This document shows, piece by piece, positions 11,501 to 21,900 of a stretch of DNA of 64,000 bases; within the stretch, counting starts at the first letter, position 1, and every line of letters begins with the position of its first letter. The translations under genes were made by a program, and so were the position numbers. The stretch is from NCBI RefSeq assembly GCF_029867415.1, contig NC_081183.1, positions 39,080,655 through 39,144,654 on the forward strand, written 5' to 3'. This DNA is from Vicia villosa. Lineage: Eukaryota > Streptophyta > Magnoliopsida > Fabales > Fabaceae. The notes under the pieces were generated by a model, which was not told the origin of the DNA, ran no database searches, and saw only the letters and a program-made list of their open reading frames with translations.

Positions 11501-11845
11501 CACTGTTGCACCATCCTTGATAACTTCACCCACTTGTCTAGCCATCATCTCTAGATCATCAGAATGAACTTCTTCAGGAAAGATTACTGTCTTCGAAAAA
11601 CAGTTGATGTGAACACGGTTAAATTCTAACCAGTTCATTCCCAGGATTACATCCAGTTGTTTCAACGGAAGGCACACTAAGTCCATCCCGAATTCCCTAC
11701 CAAAAATATCAACCAGATAATTCAAGCATGCAGACGAAGTAGTTACTGAACCCGACGCAGGAGTATCAATAACCATACTTCCATTTATTTCAGATATTTC
11801 CAAATTCAACCTCTCAGCACAATCCAAAGAAATAAAAGAATGAGT
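8558..11845 (-). pseudogene. Tekay chromovirus pol (protease C-terminus to chromodomain), 5' truncated by the Ogre insertion
   Basis: The frame is open for 1089 codons from the internal Met at 11827, and in-frame codons THSFIS precede it up to the Ogre junction, so the protease active site is split off. Order seen: protease remainder ([12 protein letters not shown]), RT (ends [16 protein letters not shown], about residue 320), RNase H ([16 protein letters not shown]), zinc-binding integrase N-terminus ([28 protein letters not shown]), integrase core D-D-E ([34 protein letters not shown]) and a C-terminal chromodomain ([20 protein letters not shown]...W). The RT block reads [12 protein letters not shown] where TNAPAVFMDYMN is usual. 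Gag, the 5' LTR and the protease N-terminus are absent from the window. Chromodomains of this lineage are thought to guide insertion to heterochromatin. Confidence 0.9.
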
Positions 11846-12365
11846 TTGTTATACCCCAAAATTTGCCCACTTCTTTTTTCAGGAAAGTTTCAATATGAAA
11901 ATTAAGAGTCTCATATAAACATGGATTTTTTCAAAATATCCTGACATATGAAGAACTTGGTTTTCAGAATTTCTCTTACACAGTAACTTGGCTAACAGTG
12001 GAATTTATTCTTACGCAAACGCCAAATGCTGTTCATTACATCACAAATACTATTTATTTATTTTACAGATAAATAGTACTAACACAGTTCATGCAGGGTT
12101 AAATCTTTTTGCAGGCGCAAAAGCAGGAAACTCACACTGTACTGGTAACAATTGTTTTTGTTTTCCCACTAACTTTTGTACTATATTCCATTATTTTCAA
12201 AATCTTTTCAAATCTATCCTTTCAAATTCAAATCTCAACTTTATTCTATCCATCTCTCTTTTCCCAACAATACCTTACACTTTCTTTCAAATCTCACTTC
12301 CACTCAAATTTTCCTTTTGTACGGAATCACATCATTCCCCAACGTCTCTTTCCTTCTTTCCATTC

Positions 12366-12373
12366 TATAAATA
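12366..12373 (+). promoter_or_regulatory. TATA box upstream of the LTR micro-ORF
   Basis: TATAAATA lies 92 bp before the ATG at 12466. A pyrimidine-rich leader follows (CTTCTCATTCTTCC, TTTCTTCTTCCC), as in many plant genes. The same box occurs at matching distance in the minus-strand LTR (38555-38562). Confidence 0.6.
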
Positions 12374-12465
12374 CTTCTCATTCTTCCATAAAATCTCACA
12401 TCAAATTCTAAATCATCTTTCAAATTCCTACCTCATAATCCATCATTTCTTCTTCCCTAGCAAAA

Positions 12466-12633
12466 ATGGCAAAATGGATAGAAACACTGCTTCTTACAGT
12501 CATCACCATTGCTACGGTGATCATGACTTTCTTCTGCCTGCATAGTCCTGAGGAGTGTGGACCTGCAATGGTTATGCTCCCAATCATCTACATGTTATTG
12601 ATCATAGCATGGTTCATCAACCGTCATTTTTAA
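12466..12633 (+). CDS. 55-aa putative two-segment membrane microprotein in the Ogre LTR
   Basis: The ORF starts in strong plant context (CAAAAATGGC) and ends TAA. The protein is MAKWIETLLL..., a first hydrophobic segment at residues 5-25, a short polar loop with a CxxxxxxxC spacing (HSPEECGP, residues 26-33), a second hydrophobic segment at about 34-52, and an INRHF tail. No family was recognised. The minus-strand LTR copy at 38294-38461 has the same length without indels: 14 base differences, 10 nonsynonymous (9 residues, mostly hydrophobic swaps) and 4 synonymous. That ratio is close to neutral, so selection is not shown. The copy is deleted from the 3' LTR at 28256-32511. It could be a captured host gene or a fortuitous ORF. 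Translation is unproven. Confidence 0.5.
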   Translation: MAKWIETLLLTVITIATVIMTFFCLHSPEECGPAMVMLPIIYMLLIIAWFINRHF

Positions 12634-14247
12634 AGTTTGCCGTGTTTCTTATTTTCTTAAACGTACCGTCTATTCGTCGTACTGTTCAATAGTATGTAAT
12701 ATTTATACTGTCAGTATTAAATGTTGTACTATTTGTCATAATATTGCTTAATTACTAAGATAATATTTTGTGTGTTTTCTGCCAGTCAAATATTTCTATT
12801 TCTGTGCAGTAAATAATTTTCAGGTTATTATCGGTAATTTTGCCCACATACTGTAAATATCAGTTATTTATTATGTTTCTGTTTTCTAACAAGTCATGTA
12901 AATAAATTTTCATGCTTCACACCAAACAAAAACAAAAATAACAACAAAAAAGAAAATTAACTTTGACAGTTGATTTTTCACTTTAACTGCTGCTTCAGTA
13001 CACGAACAGTCAGTTGACAGCCAGACTGCAGACAGTACAATTCTCAGTGATTTGTACAATCAATCAAATCAATCATTCACAATTCAAATTTCCAAGATTT
13101 TTGTGTTAGAAGTCTTCTGAATATCACGCGATTAGCAGAAACTCAGCACTGCACAAAAATCAGGTACGCTTAACTGCCTCCTATACAGACAGTCCCTAAT
13201 CAGGGTTTTTCTTGTTTTAACAGGAGCAACAAGTTTTGAGAGCTCAAATGGATTTCATATACATCCATACATCTCAAAGTACCATCATACAAATTTTCAA
13301 ACTTCAATTCACTCAGACGCACCGTCAGCAGCTCAAACAGTCAACAGACGACCCGTTTGACCAAAAAAGTCAACTGACAGTCAAAAATGAAATTTTTTGT
13401 CAAAGTCCATATTTTGTCAAAGGATTCAACATTTGATCATTGGATGATCACAATTCATCAAGGAAAGATCAAAAATCAACAAAACCCTAAGATTCAAAAT
13501 TAGGGTTTTTGCCTGAAAAGTCAACTCAACTTTGACTGATCATAACTCTCTCATCCTTCATCCAAAAAATGTCAACCAAAGCTCATTTTGAAGGAAATTC
13601 AATTATCTTTCAAATGCAATTGATCCCATGGTCATTGCATTCACCATTTGAAAAATATGGCCAAAGACATTACAGGTCATTTTCAAAGTCAACAAAAAGA
13701 CACTTTTTTCAAATGGACACACAAGGAGAACCAAAAATCATTTTGATATGAGACCAAAGACATTGGTTAGAGGACTCTTTAAGGTTTCCAAAAAGTGCAA
13801 GATCTCCTTCATATGACAAAAATTGAAGGATTTACACCTTGTTGAAGTTGGCTAAATTTTGGGAAAATGCATGAAATCAACATTGCTCAAAAATGTTTTT
13901 TTTCCAAAAGATGCCAAGTTTTTGTGGTCCAAACATCTTTGCCATGTTACTATGGGCCTCCCACGACCAAGACAAAGCCCACATCTATATTATCCATTTT
14001 TGACATAATTTTATCTTATTTTAAGATTAAAATTAAAGGAAAATTGCATGGATAATTGGTGGCTTGATCTCCAAGCATGACTCACCTCCAAAGTCTTCAT
14101 TTTTCTGCAGAAGATTGATGCCCAAGGCAAGAGCATTGAATAGAAGAAGACTTGGTCAACAATTCAAAGATTTTTAATATTTTAAAAATCAAATTTTCAA
14201 CAAGAGCAATCAAAGCTTCTTGCTTCACTTCCAAGCAGCCTTTGGCT

Positions 14248-14255
14248 TATAAATA
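14248..14255 (+). promoter_or_regulatory. Probable main LTR TATA box
   Basis: TATAAATA in CTTATAAATAAGC; at matching places the 3' LTR has TATAAAAG (30130-30137) and the minus-strand LTR has TATTTATA (36666-36673). This likely marks the U3/R border for genomic RNA. Confidence 0.55.
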
Positions 14256-16619
14256 AGCTATTCTACTTCAGCAAAGGGAAGAGACGAATGAGAACAAGAG
14301 CTTAGCCATCTTTATCATAAAATTCTCCAAAAAATACATACACTTTGTAATTTTCAAATTCTACTTTCTAATCACTATCAATACAAATAAAGCTTTCAAA
14401 TCATCTTCTCAAACATCATAGAGTAAGATTGAACTCTTAACACAGGCCCATGAGAGTCGTATAAAGCATATAATGTTCTTCATGTACATATGCACTTAAC
14501 TTTCATTTTCTTACTTGCAATTAATTTCCATGTAAACTAACCATACTAACATGTCTATAAGGTCCTATATGAGTGATCTGGGCTTTAACATGAGAGTTCC
14601 CACGTGAGAATAACCTTATACCATTAACACATGCATATGAGTGTTCATACTTGAATCTCTTCGAACCCACGGCTACAGGCCTCAAATTGCAAAACTAATA
14701 CCACCATCGTGTTCAGGAGGTGATTTTAAGGGGATCTGGGTCACTTTCATTCATTGCTAACGCTTGTTTTTTGCAGGTTCATAAGTTGCCAAAAACTGCA
14801 TTTTTTATCGTCCAAATAGGGGAGGTTAAAAACCCCCGCTATTTGAATCAAAAAACCATACTTCTGGAGGTTGAAGACGACCACGCGTCCAAGCGTGGTT
14901 CGTCAGCTCCAGCTTTGACCCCTTTGACTGCATGCGTGGCCCTTTCCATGATTCTCATTCGCTGGTCAACCAGCGTGGGCCCCAGTCAAAGAATTTGAAT
15001 TCTCCTTGAATTCAGTGTGTGCTCCCTACAATCATATCATGCGCCTCTCAAATCTGGACCACATGATCAATCCAGCCAGCTCATCCAACGCTCATGAACA
15101 TGCAGCCTATACCATGGACTCAGCTCCTCACCACACAGGATTAGTATCCTTTTTATTTTCTATTTTATTTTAATTTCTTTGTTAAATTAATTAAAAATAG
15201 TTTTTAAAATCCAAAAAATTCCACAAAAAATATTTTAGACTTCTAAAAATATGTATTATTTTCTGAAATAAAAATATTTTATTTTTCTTCATAATTTCAA
15301 TATTTTACATAATTAATTAGTATATGTTTATATATTTACTTTTTAATTATTCTAACCAATCAAAAAATCATAAAAAAAATTGTTCTTTGTGTTAAATATT
15401 GTTTATATATCATAAACTAATTTTGTACATATTTAGGATAATTTTATCATTAAGTCTTAATTATTTGTGTAATTATTTATATAATTATGTTTTAATTAAC
15501 TTAAAAAATCCAAAAACAATTTCAAAAATTCCAAAAAATTTAGTTTTGTTCTAAAATCAATTAACAAACATTTTGTACATATTCTAAACTTATTTGCTAG
15601 GTTTAATCATATTTCCATCTTTTCTTTATTTTAAATTAATTAATAATGCATTAATTATATTTAAAATAAATCACAAAAATACAAAAATATGCCTTTTATT
15701 TCTTGCAATTTAAAATTCCTAGATAAATGTATAGGATGTCAAATTCATGTAAATAGGCTAGTTTACATTTCCCGCACAATCGATGTAATAGCGTAGATTT
15801 ACTTTCTGCACTTTACATTTCCGCATTTTAATTTCCAGCACCCATATAAACTGCGTGTATGTCAAAGATAAAACTGAACCGTCAGATCACTAACTTCAAA
15901 GATAAATATCTGAATTCAATCACAATCACATTTGCACCTCCTAGGGTAACCCCTTTTCACTCTTTTCAAAATCAAAGTTACATTTCTACTGTTTCGAGTA
16001 CAAAATCGAACCTTTTGTTTATATCCGACGAATGGATAGATTTTTAAAGGGAACAAGGATAAAGACCTCCTAACTCAGGGTAGACCTCCTAGTTTGCTTG
16101 CTCAAAATCAAAACAAACAAAATTCTCATACACTGTTGTTTTTTAAAACGAATTTTCCAAAAGACAATATTTTGTATACATCCAAACACGGATCATTACA
16201 AAATTAACGATCTTTTCAAAACATCTTTCGAAAGATAAACAAGCATTTGTATATATCCGCACAAGGATCATTACAAATTCTATTTGCAAAGGTATTTCAA
16301 AAACACAGGTAAAAGCATTCCGAATCAATTGAAAAGTAAAGCAAATGAGCTAAGCAAACTAAAGAGCCCATGGATAACCATGGATACAAAGGGTGCTAAC
16401 ACCTTCCCTTTGTATAACCTACCCCCTTACCCAGAATCTCTCAAAGGTCTTTTTTCTGTTTCTTTTATAAACCTTTCCTTCATTGGATAAAATAAAAGGT
16501 CGGTGGCGACTCTGTAAACTTTTCCAAAAGTGACGCGAAAGCGTCCGATCGACAAAAAAGAGTCAGTTCACGTATCCCACCCACGGAGGGGTATGGCCCG
16601 AAAGGACGGTCCACAGAAC

Positions 16620-16637
16620 TGGCGACTCTGCTGGGGA
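16620..16637 (+). promoter_or_regulatory. Ogre primer-binding site
   Basis: TGGCGACTCTGCTGGGGA starts four bases after the LTR. This is the Ogre-type PBS, reported as complementary to a tRNA-Arg 3' end; the tRNA assignment is from memory. Confidence 0.85.
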
Positions 16638-17286
16638 ATACAAATTCAAAATGTTTTCAAAAGGGGTTACCTTTAGAGTATAGATCATTTCGATGTTTTC
16701 AATTGTTTGATCTGATTGCTTTACTTTTCACAGGTTTGCTTGGGTACTTTGCTTGTGTGAAAGATTCTAACCCGAATCTCGAGATACCTTAAGTATATGA
16801 CAATAGACCAAGGAAACTGTACGGCATGTACCGATACGGTTGATCTGGTAGTCATCGTTAGTGTGATACTTTGGTTTATACTGATGTCCCTTGAAAGCGA
16901 TCAAGGAGTATATTAGGCTTCCGAAGTGTCATTAACACTAATTTGTCTTAGAACCTTTTAGTTGAACTTGACTTGTGGCCTATTAAGTGGCTAGCTTTGA
17001 AATTGATCGAAGCTAGTTATCCTCGAGGAATATTCTTGATCGGCCGTCCGAGCGCCGTATTGAGATGTTGTCTCCAAGGATCATAGAACCCGAATACTAT
17101 TCTAGGACAGGTTTTCAACCAACTCAACTTCAGAGGGGAGGGTATCACCTATCAACCTCATGCAAGCCTTTAAACCTAAGGCTATTGTTTGATTTGTTTT
17201 TGTGTGCCACATGTTTGCATCATAAACACATCATTTTTCACTACACATTTCAAGGATCAAAGAGTTTACTTTTGTTTTTGCAGGTA
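16638..17286 (+). other. Ogre untranslated leader between PBS and ORF1
   Basis: No supported gene. An in-frame extension of ORF1 runs back to 17065, but its residues (many Leu, Cys and His) do not resemble ORF1 proteins. A pyrimidine/AG boundary just before the ORF1 ATG (TTTTTGCAG at 17275-17283) suggests a splice acceptor or leader boundary. Confidence 0.5.
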
Positions 17287-18630
17287 ATGGCTCCCGCCAC
17301 CAGAGATTACATCCGAATCAATATCTCAACGGTGCCATCTGAACTCAAAGTCTTGGTAGCAGAATTCCCCAGGAATGCTCAATTCACTGAAAAGCATGGT
17401 CACCTACTCCATTTGGTTACCTCAAAGTTTGAAGAAGACATGATACGGGTCCTGTTCCAGTTCTTCGACCCTGAACATCATTGCTTCACATTTCCTGATT
17501 ACCAGTTGGTACCCACTTTGGAAGAATTCTCTGAATTAATTGGATTACCAATCCGAGATCAATTACCTTTCACTGGTTTAGAAAGAAAACCAAAACCTGA
17601 AGTCATTGCTGCTGCTTTACATCTGCAAAAGTCAGAAATCAAATCCAATTGGGAAACAAAGAGTGGAGTTGAGGGTTTGCTTGCCAAATTCTTACTGGAA
17701 AAGGCTCGACTACTGCTAGAAAAAAAAAGTTATCCAGCTTTTGAAGAAGTTATGGCTCTTTTGATCTATGGGTTGGTTTTGTTCCCTAATTCCGACCAGT
17801 TCATAAGTGTACACATCATCAACCTTTTCCTAATTCGCAACCCGGTACCAACATTGCTGGGAGACATCCTACACTCTCTACACACTCGTACCACGAAGAA
17901 GCGAGGAACTCTCATATGCTGTATACCACTGCTGGCTAGGTGGTTTACATGTCATCTTCCCCGATCAGTACTGAGAAATGAACAAAGAGCACAATGGTCT
18001 TACAGAATCATGTCTTTATCTCATTCAGATATCCGATGGAACAACTTCTTTCAAAGAGACATTACTATCATTGATCATTGTGGAGAATACCCTAATGTGC
18101 CACTCCTTGGCATTAAAGGAGGTATCACTTACAATCCCTCTCTAGCTCTACGCCAATTCGGATATGCAAGAAGCAACGGTCCTCATGACATGATTATCCG
18201 TGGCATTGTGTTTGATTACGAGAATGATTCTCACAGACACCGACGAAGATTCATACAGGCTTGGGACAGTGTCTATAGAATAGAAAGCAAAACTCTGGGG
18301 CAATGGAATTCTATTCCTATGGAACTTTACCTCAGATGGGTGCGTACTCATGCTCAAAAACTCATGATGCCCTATCCCGCTGTTCTACCTGTGACTATCG
18401 AATCAGAAGTCGAAGGTTACGAACCTCAAGTTATTCTACACCCGGATATGCCAACTGACTTGGAAGAGTTGCAAAAATCCTGGGTTCAACTCAAAGAGGA
18501 AAGAGACACCTTCAAAGAACACTGTCAGGACTATGAGAGAAGGCTATTCGAGCTCACCAGACAGCTTCAAGAAGAACAAAGAATCAACGCATTCCTGGGG
18601 ACAAAGAAAAAGCGCCCACGGGAGACCTGA
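17287..18630 (+). CDS. Ogre ORF1 protein (extra ORF before gag)
   Basis: From the ATG at 17287 (MAPATRDYIRINI) the protein has 447 residues, without stops. Ogre and related Tat elements carry such an ORF1 of uncertain role between the leader and gag. The body (FPDYQLVPTLEEFSELIGLP, then a basic ARWFTCHLP block and a WNNFFQRDI block) matches the DUF7745-type protein I associate with these elements. The last ~60 residues form a charged heptad-like helix (LEELQKSWVQLKEERDTF...) ending in a monopartite nuclear-localisation-like KKKRPR, consistent with a nucleic-acid-associated or nuclear role, which is inference. Gag follows after about 285 bp. Confidence 0.8.
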   Translation: MAPATRDYIRINISTVPSELKVLVAEFPRNAQFTEKHGHLLHLVTSKFEEDMIRVLFQFFDPEHHCFTFPDYQLVPTLEEFSELIGLPIRDQLPFTGLERKPKPEVIAAALHLQKSEIKSNWETKSGVEGLLAKFLLEKARLLLEKKSYPAFEEVMALLIYGLVLFPNSDQFISVHIINLFLIRNPVPTLLGDILHSLHTRTTKKRGTLICCIPLLARWFTCHLPRSVLRNEQRAQWSYRIMSLSHSDIRWNNFFQRDITIIDHCGEYPNVPLLGIKGGITYNPSLALRQFGYARSNGPHDMIIRGIVFDYENDSHRHRRRFIQAWDSVYRIESKTLGQWNSIPMELYLRWVRTHAQKLMMPYPAVLPVTIESEVEGYEPQVILHPDMPTDLEELQKSWVQLKEERDTFKEHCQDYERRLFELTRQLQEEQRINAFLGTKKKRPRET

Positions 18631-18915
18631 AAGATCATTTATTTTATTTTCTGTCTTGTAAGCCCAAATGAGGCAAAGAAAAAAGAATAAATTGATTAAC
18701 TAACGTTTGTTGCTTCTTTAACAAATCTAGACTCTATGATCCTTGAAAACATTGCACACATGCATTCACATGCATTGCATTCACATTGCATTTCATACAT
18801 TGCATTCATATACATTGCATACACATTGCATACATGGCATCCAGTCATACACATTTCATAACAGGTTCTCATGACGGGTTTCTCATCTCTTCGCTGTTTA
18901 TTTCAGTCAGAAGAG
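18631..18915 (+). other. ORF1-gag spacer
   Basis: Non-coding, with a run of CATTGCATxCA-type direct repeats (18760-18850) and a TTTATTTCAG acceptor-like boundary at 18897-18906 just before the gag ATG. Confidence 0.5.
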
Positions 18916-21900
18916 ATGGAATCTGAGGCAAGCATCAAGAATCTCGAAGTACAGAATGCCCAAGTTCAAGTGGCAATTCTGGAACTGGCAAAGGGGCAAC
19001 AAGAGCTGAAAGCCCTGATACTCAAGAAGAAGAAGAAGCCCAAAGAATCTGCAGGCTTGAGTTACCTGAGAAGGAAGATCAAGATCCCTGTCAAAAAGAT
19101 CAAAAAGCCACCAATCCCTGAAATAGTCGGTGATGGTGAACAAGAAGATAATCAAAGCAACCAGGGTTCTGCTAAACCCTCTCTCTCTTCAAATGAAGAA
19201 GAAGATCATTCTGGAGACGAACAGGATGATAACAAATACCAACAGTTGGAGGATCGTATGAAAGCTATGGAAATACAAAAAATACCTGGCTTAGATTTCA
19301 ATGATCTGGGACTCGTGTCGGATGTTGTCATCCCTCCAAAATTCAAAGTTCCAACCTTTGCAAAGTATGATGGAGTTTCTTGTCCAAAACTACATTTGAG
19401 ATCTTATGTGAGGAAGATACAACCTCATACAACAGATAACAAATTGTGGATTCACTTTTTCCAAGAAAGTCTGTCAGGTACACAACTCGAATGGTACTAC
19501 CAGCTAGAAAATACCAAGGTTCATACTTGGGAAGAATTAGCTGCTGCTTTTTACAAACAGTACCAATACAATGCTGATCTTACACCCACTCGTACTCAAT
19601 TGCGAGGCATGTCTATGGGACCAAAAGAAAGTTTCAAAGAGTATGCACAAAAGTGGAGAGATATGGCTGGAAGGGTTCAACCACCCTTATCTGATCGCGA
19701 ACTAGTCGACATGTTCATGGGCACTTTAACTGGCCCATTCTATAGCCATTTGCTGGGAAGTTCATCATCAGGTTTCACTGACCTAATACTGACCGGAGAA
19801 CGTGTCGAAAGTGGCATTCGAAATGGAAAAATTCAAGTAGGATCCTCCTCTGGTACTACAAAAAGGCCCATCAGAAATGAGGTCAATACAGCGCAAATTC
19901 AGACAAGTCACAAAAGTGATCAGCATCAATCTGTAGGGGCAGTTATGATCTCCGCATCTGCACCTCAAAAAGATCAACAGCCAAAATATACGCATCGACC
20001 AGATGCACCAAGAAGAACTTTCACCAAAATCAACATGCCAATCTCTCAGGCATTGCAGCACTTGCTTAAAGCGGATCTGATCACATTAAGGGGTCCTCCG
20101 AAGAATGTCAATACTTCTTCTCTGAATTATCGCCCTGATGCAACATGTGCCTATCATTCAAACTGTCCAGGACATGACGCAGATCACTGCTGGGCCCTGA
20201 AAAATAAAATCCAAGACATGATAGATGCTGGAGAAATTGAGTTCGATCCTCCAGAAACTCCAAATGTCATCACAGCACCTATGCCAAAGCATGACAAAAC
20301 TGTTAATGCTATCATAGACACAGTTTACATTTATGATGTGAACGAAGTATCAATTCCACTCCTCGAAGTCAAAAGAAAGTTCATCCAAGCTGGTTACTTT
20401 CCAGGTTGTGATCCCGACTGCTTTTATTGCTCACGCCAACCCAATGGTTGTGAAAATCTAAAGATGGGAATTCAAAAACACATGGATCGCCATATCATTA
20501 TGTTTGAGAGGCTCCCTTCTATGGACATGTTGGGCAAAGTCTTTGCCAACGGGATAAGAATGGAAGACGTCTCAGTGATCTCCAGCTTACCATTCAAAAT
20601 CTCTACCAAGGCTCCATTCAAACTTTCTGCTACACTCAAAGTGGCATCAGTAGTCATTGCTAGACCAACTCCATTTCCATACTCCTCAGACAAAGCTGTC
20701 CCATGGGGATATGACACTAATGTTTACATTCATGGAGTTAAGCAGGATCCCTCGACTAAAGAGGACGCAACACTAACTACTTCAGCTGTAAGTAACATTG
20801 CAGGCACTAGCAAGATCACGAGAAGTGGAAGAATCTTTTCACCAGAAATTTCTCCAAATATTGCTGCTAGTCCAATCCAGGTTCCAATTCCTATTCCAGA
20901 TATCAACACTCGAGGCAAAGAGCCACTGATCGAACCAGTTCAAAATCCGGTAGAGATCACTGCTGAGGATCCATCAAAGCAAGAGATGGACGAAATATTG
21001 AAAATCATCTGCAAAAGTGATTACAATATTGTCGAACAACTGGGGCATACTGCTTCAAAAATCTCAATGTTATCTCTGCTAAAATATTCAGAAGCTCATG
21101 CTAAAGCTCTAATGAAGTTCCTTCAAGCTGCGCATGTGCCTCAAGAAATCCCAATCGACCAATTTGAGAATTGTGTCGCCAGTCTTACAGTGCCCAATGG
21201 TCTTGGTTTCTCTGATGTGGATCTAACTCCTGCTGGAAGAAATCACAACAAGGCCCTGCACATCTCTATCGAATGCAACGGCACCACTCTGTCTCATGTG
21301 CTAATAGACAATGGTTCCTCTCTAAACGTGTTACCAAAAGTAATACTGGAAAAACTTGACTTCAAAGGAGTTGTGCTACAACCAAGTGATGTGGTTGTAA
21401 GAGCCTTCGATGGGTCAACAAGAACGGTGTACGGAGAAGTTAAGCTCCCAATCAGAGTGGGCTCTCAAACTTTCGATGTTATCTTTTCCGTAATAGACGT
21501 TCTTCCAACATACTCCTGTTTACTAGGACGCCCTTGGATACATGGGGCAAACGCTGTAACTTCTACCCTGCATCAGAAGTTAAAATACCCAGTAAAAGGA
21601 AAGGTTGTCACAGTCTATGGCGAAGAAGAATATATGGTCAGTCACTTGAGCAACGACAAGTATGTTGAGATGGAGGGCGAATCCATCGAAACTCCGTATC
21701 AAGCTTTTGAGGTTGTATCTCCAGATATCTCTACCACCAAGCATATTCCTGCTACTCCAGCTACAACTATGGCTTCTCTCAAAGATGCCAAAGCCATGAT
21801 TGAACAGGGTGATCGCACAGTATGGGGACAACTCCCTGATATACCCTACAAGTCCGACAAGCTAGGTCTGGGCTATAATGGTGAAAATCAAAAGAATGAT

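Larger units (their letters stand above)
11847..16615 (+). repeat. 5' LTR of the Ogre element
   Basis: A 4769-bp LTR starting TGTTATACCCC and ending GGTCCACA, followed by the PBS. It is largely collinear with 28256-32511, which lacks about 530 bp present here (about 12240-12770). Identity looks high in 12960-14130 and 15150-16615 but visibly lower in 14130-15150. It holds two TATA boxes (12366 and 14248), a 55-codon ORF, a cluster of TTGAC W-box cores (12963-13692) and a PBS mimic (16504). The 66- and 60-codon frames at 13236 and 13569 are not supported as genes. Confidence 0.92.

Noticed and set aside
11988..12545. 185-codon frame across the LTR start
   Set aside because: Low-complexity Phe/Ser/Asn translation of pyrimidine-rich LTR DNA; overlaps the micro-ORF in another frame.
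13236..13436. 66-codon ORF in the Ogre LTR, also at 29118-29318 and 37487-37687
   Set aside because: Retained in all three LTRs, but composition is ordinary Gln/Thr/Ser-rich and the region is simply highly similar; no promoter or start context of its own.
17065..17286. N-terminal extension of ORF1
   Set aside because: Does not look like ORF1 protein and precedes an acceptor-like GCAG; the ATG at 17287 is the better start.
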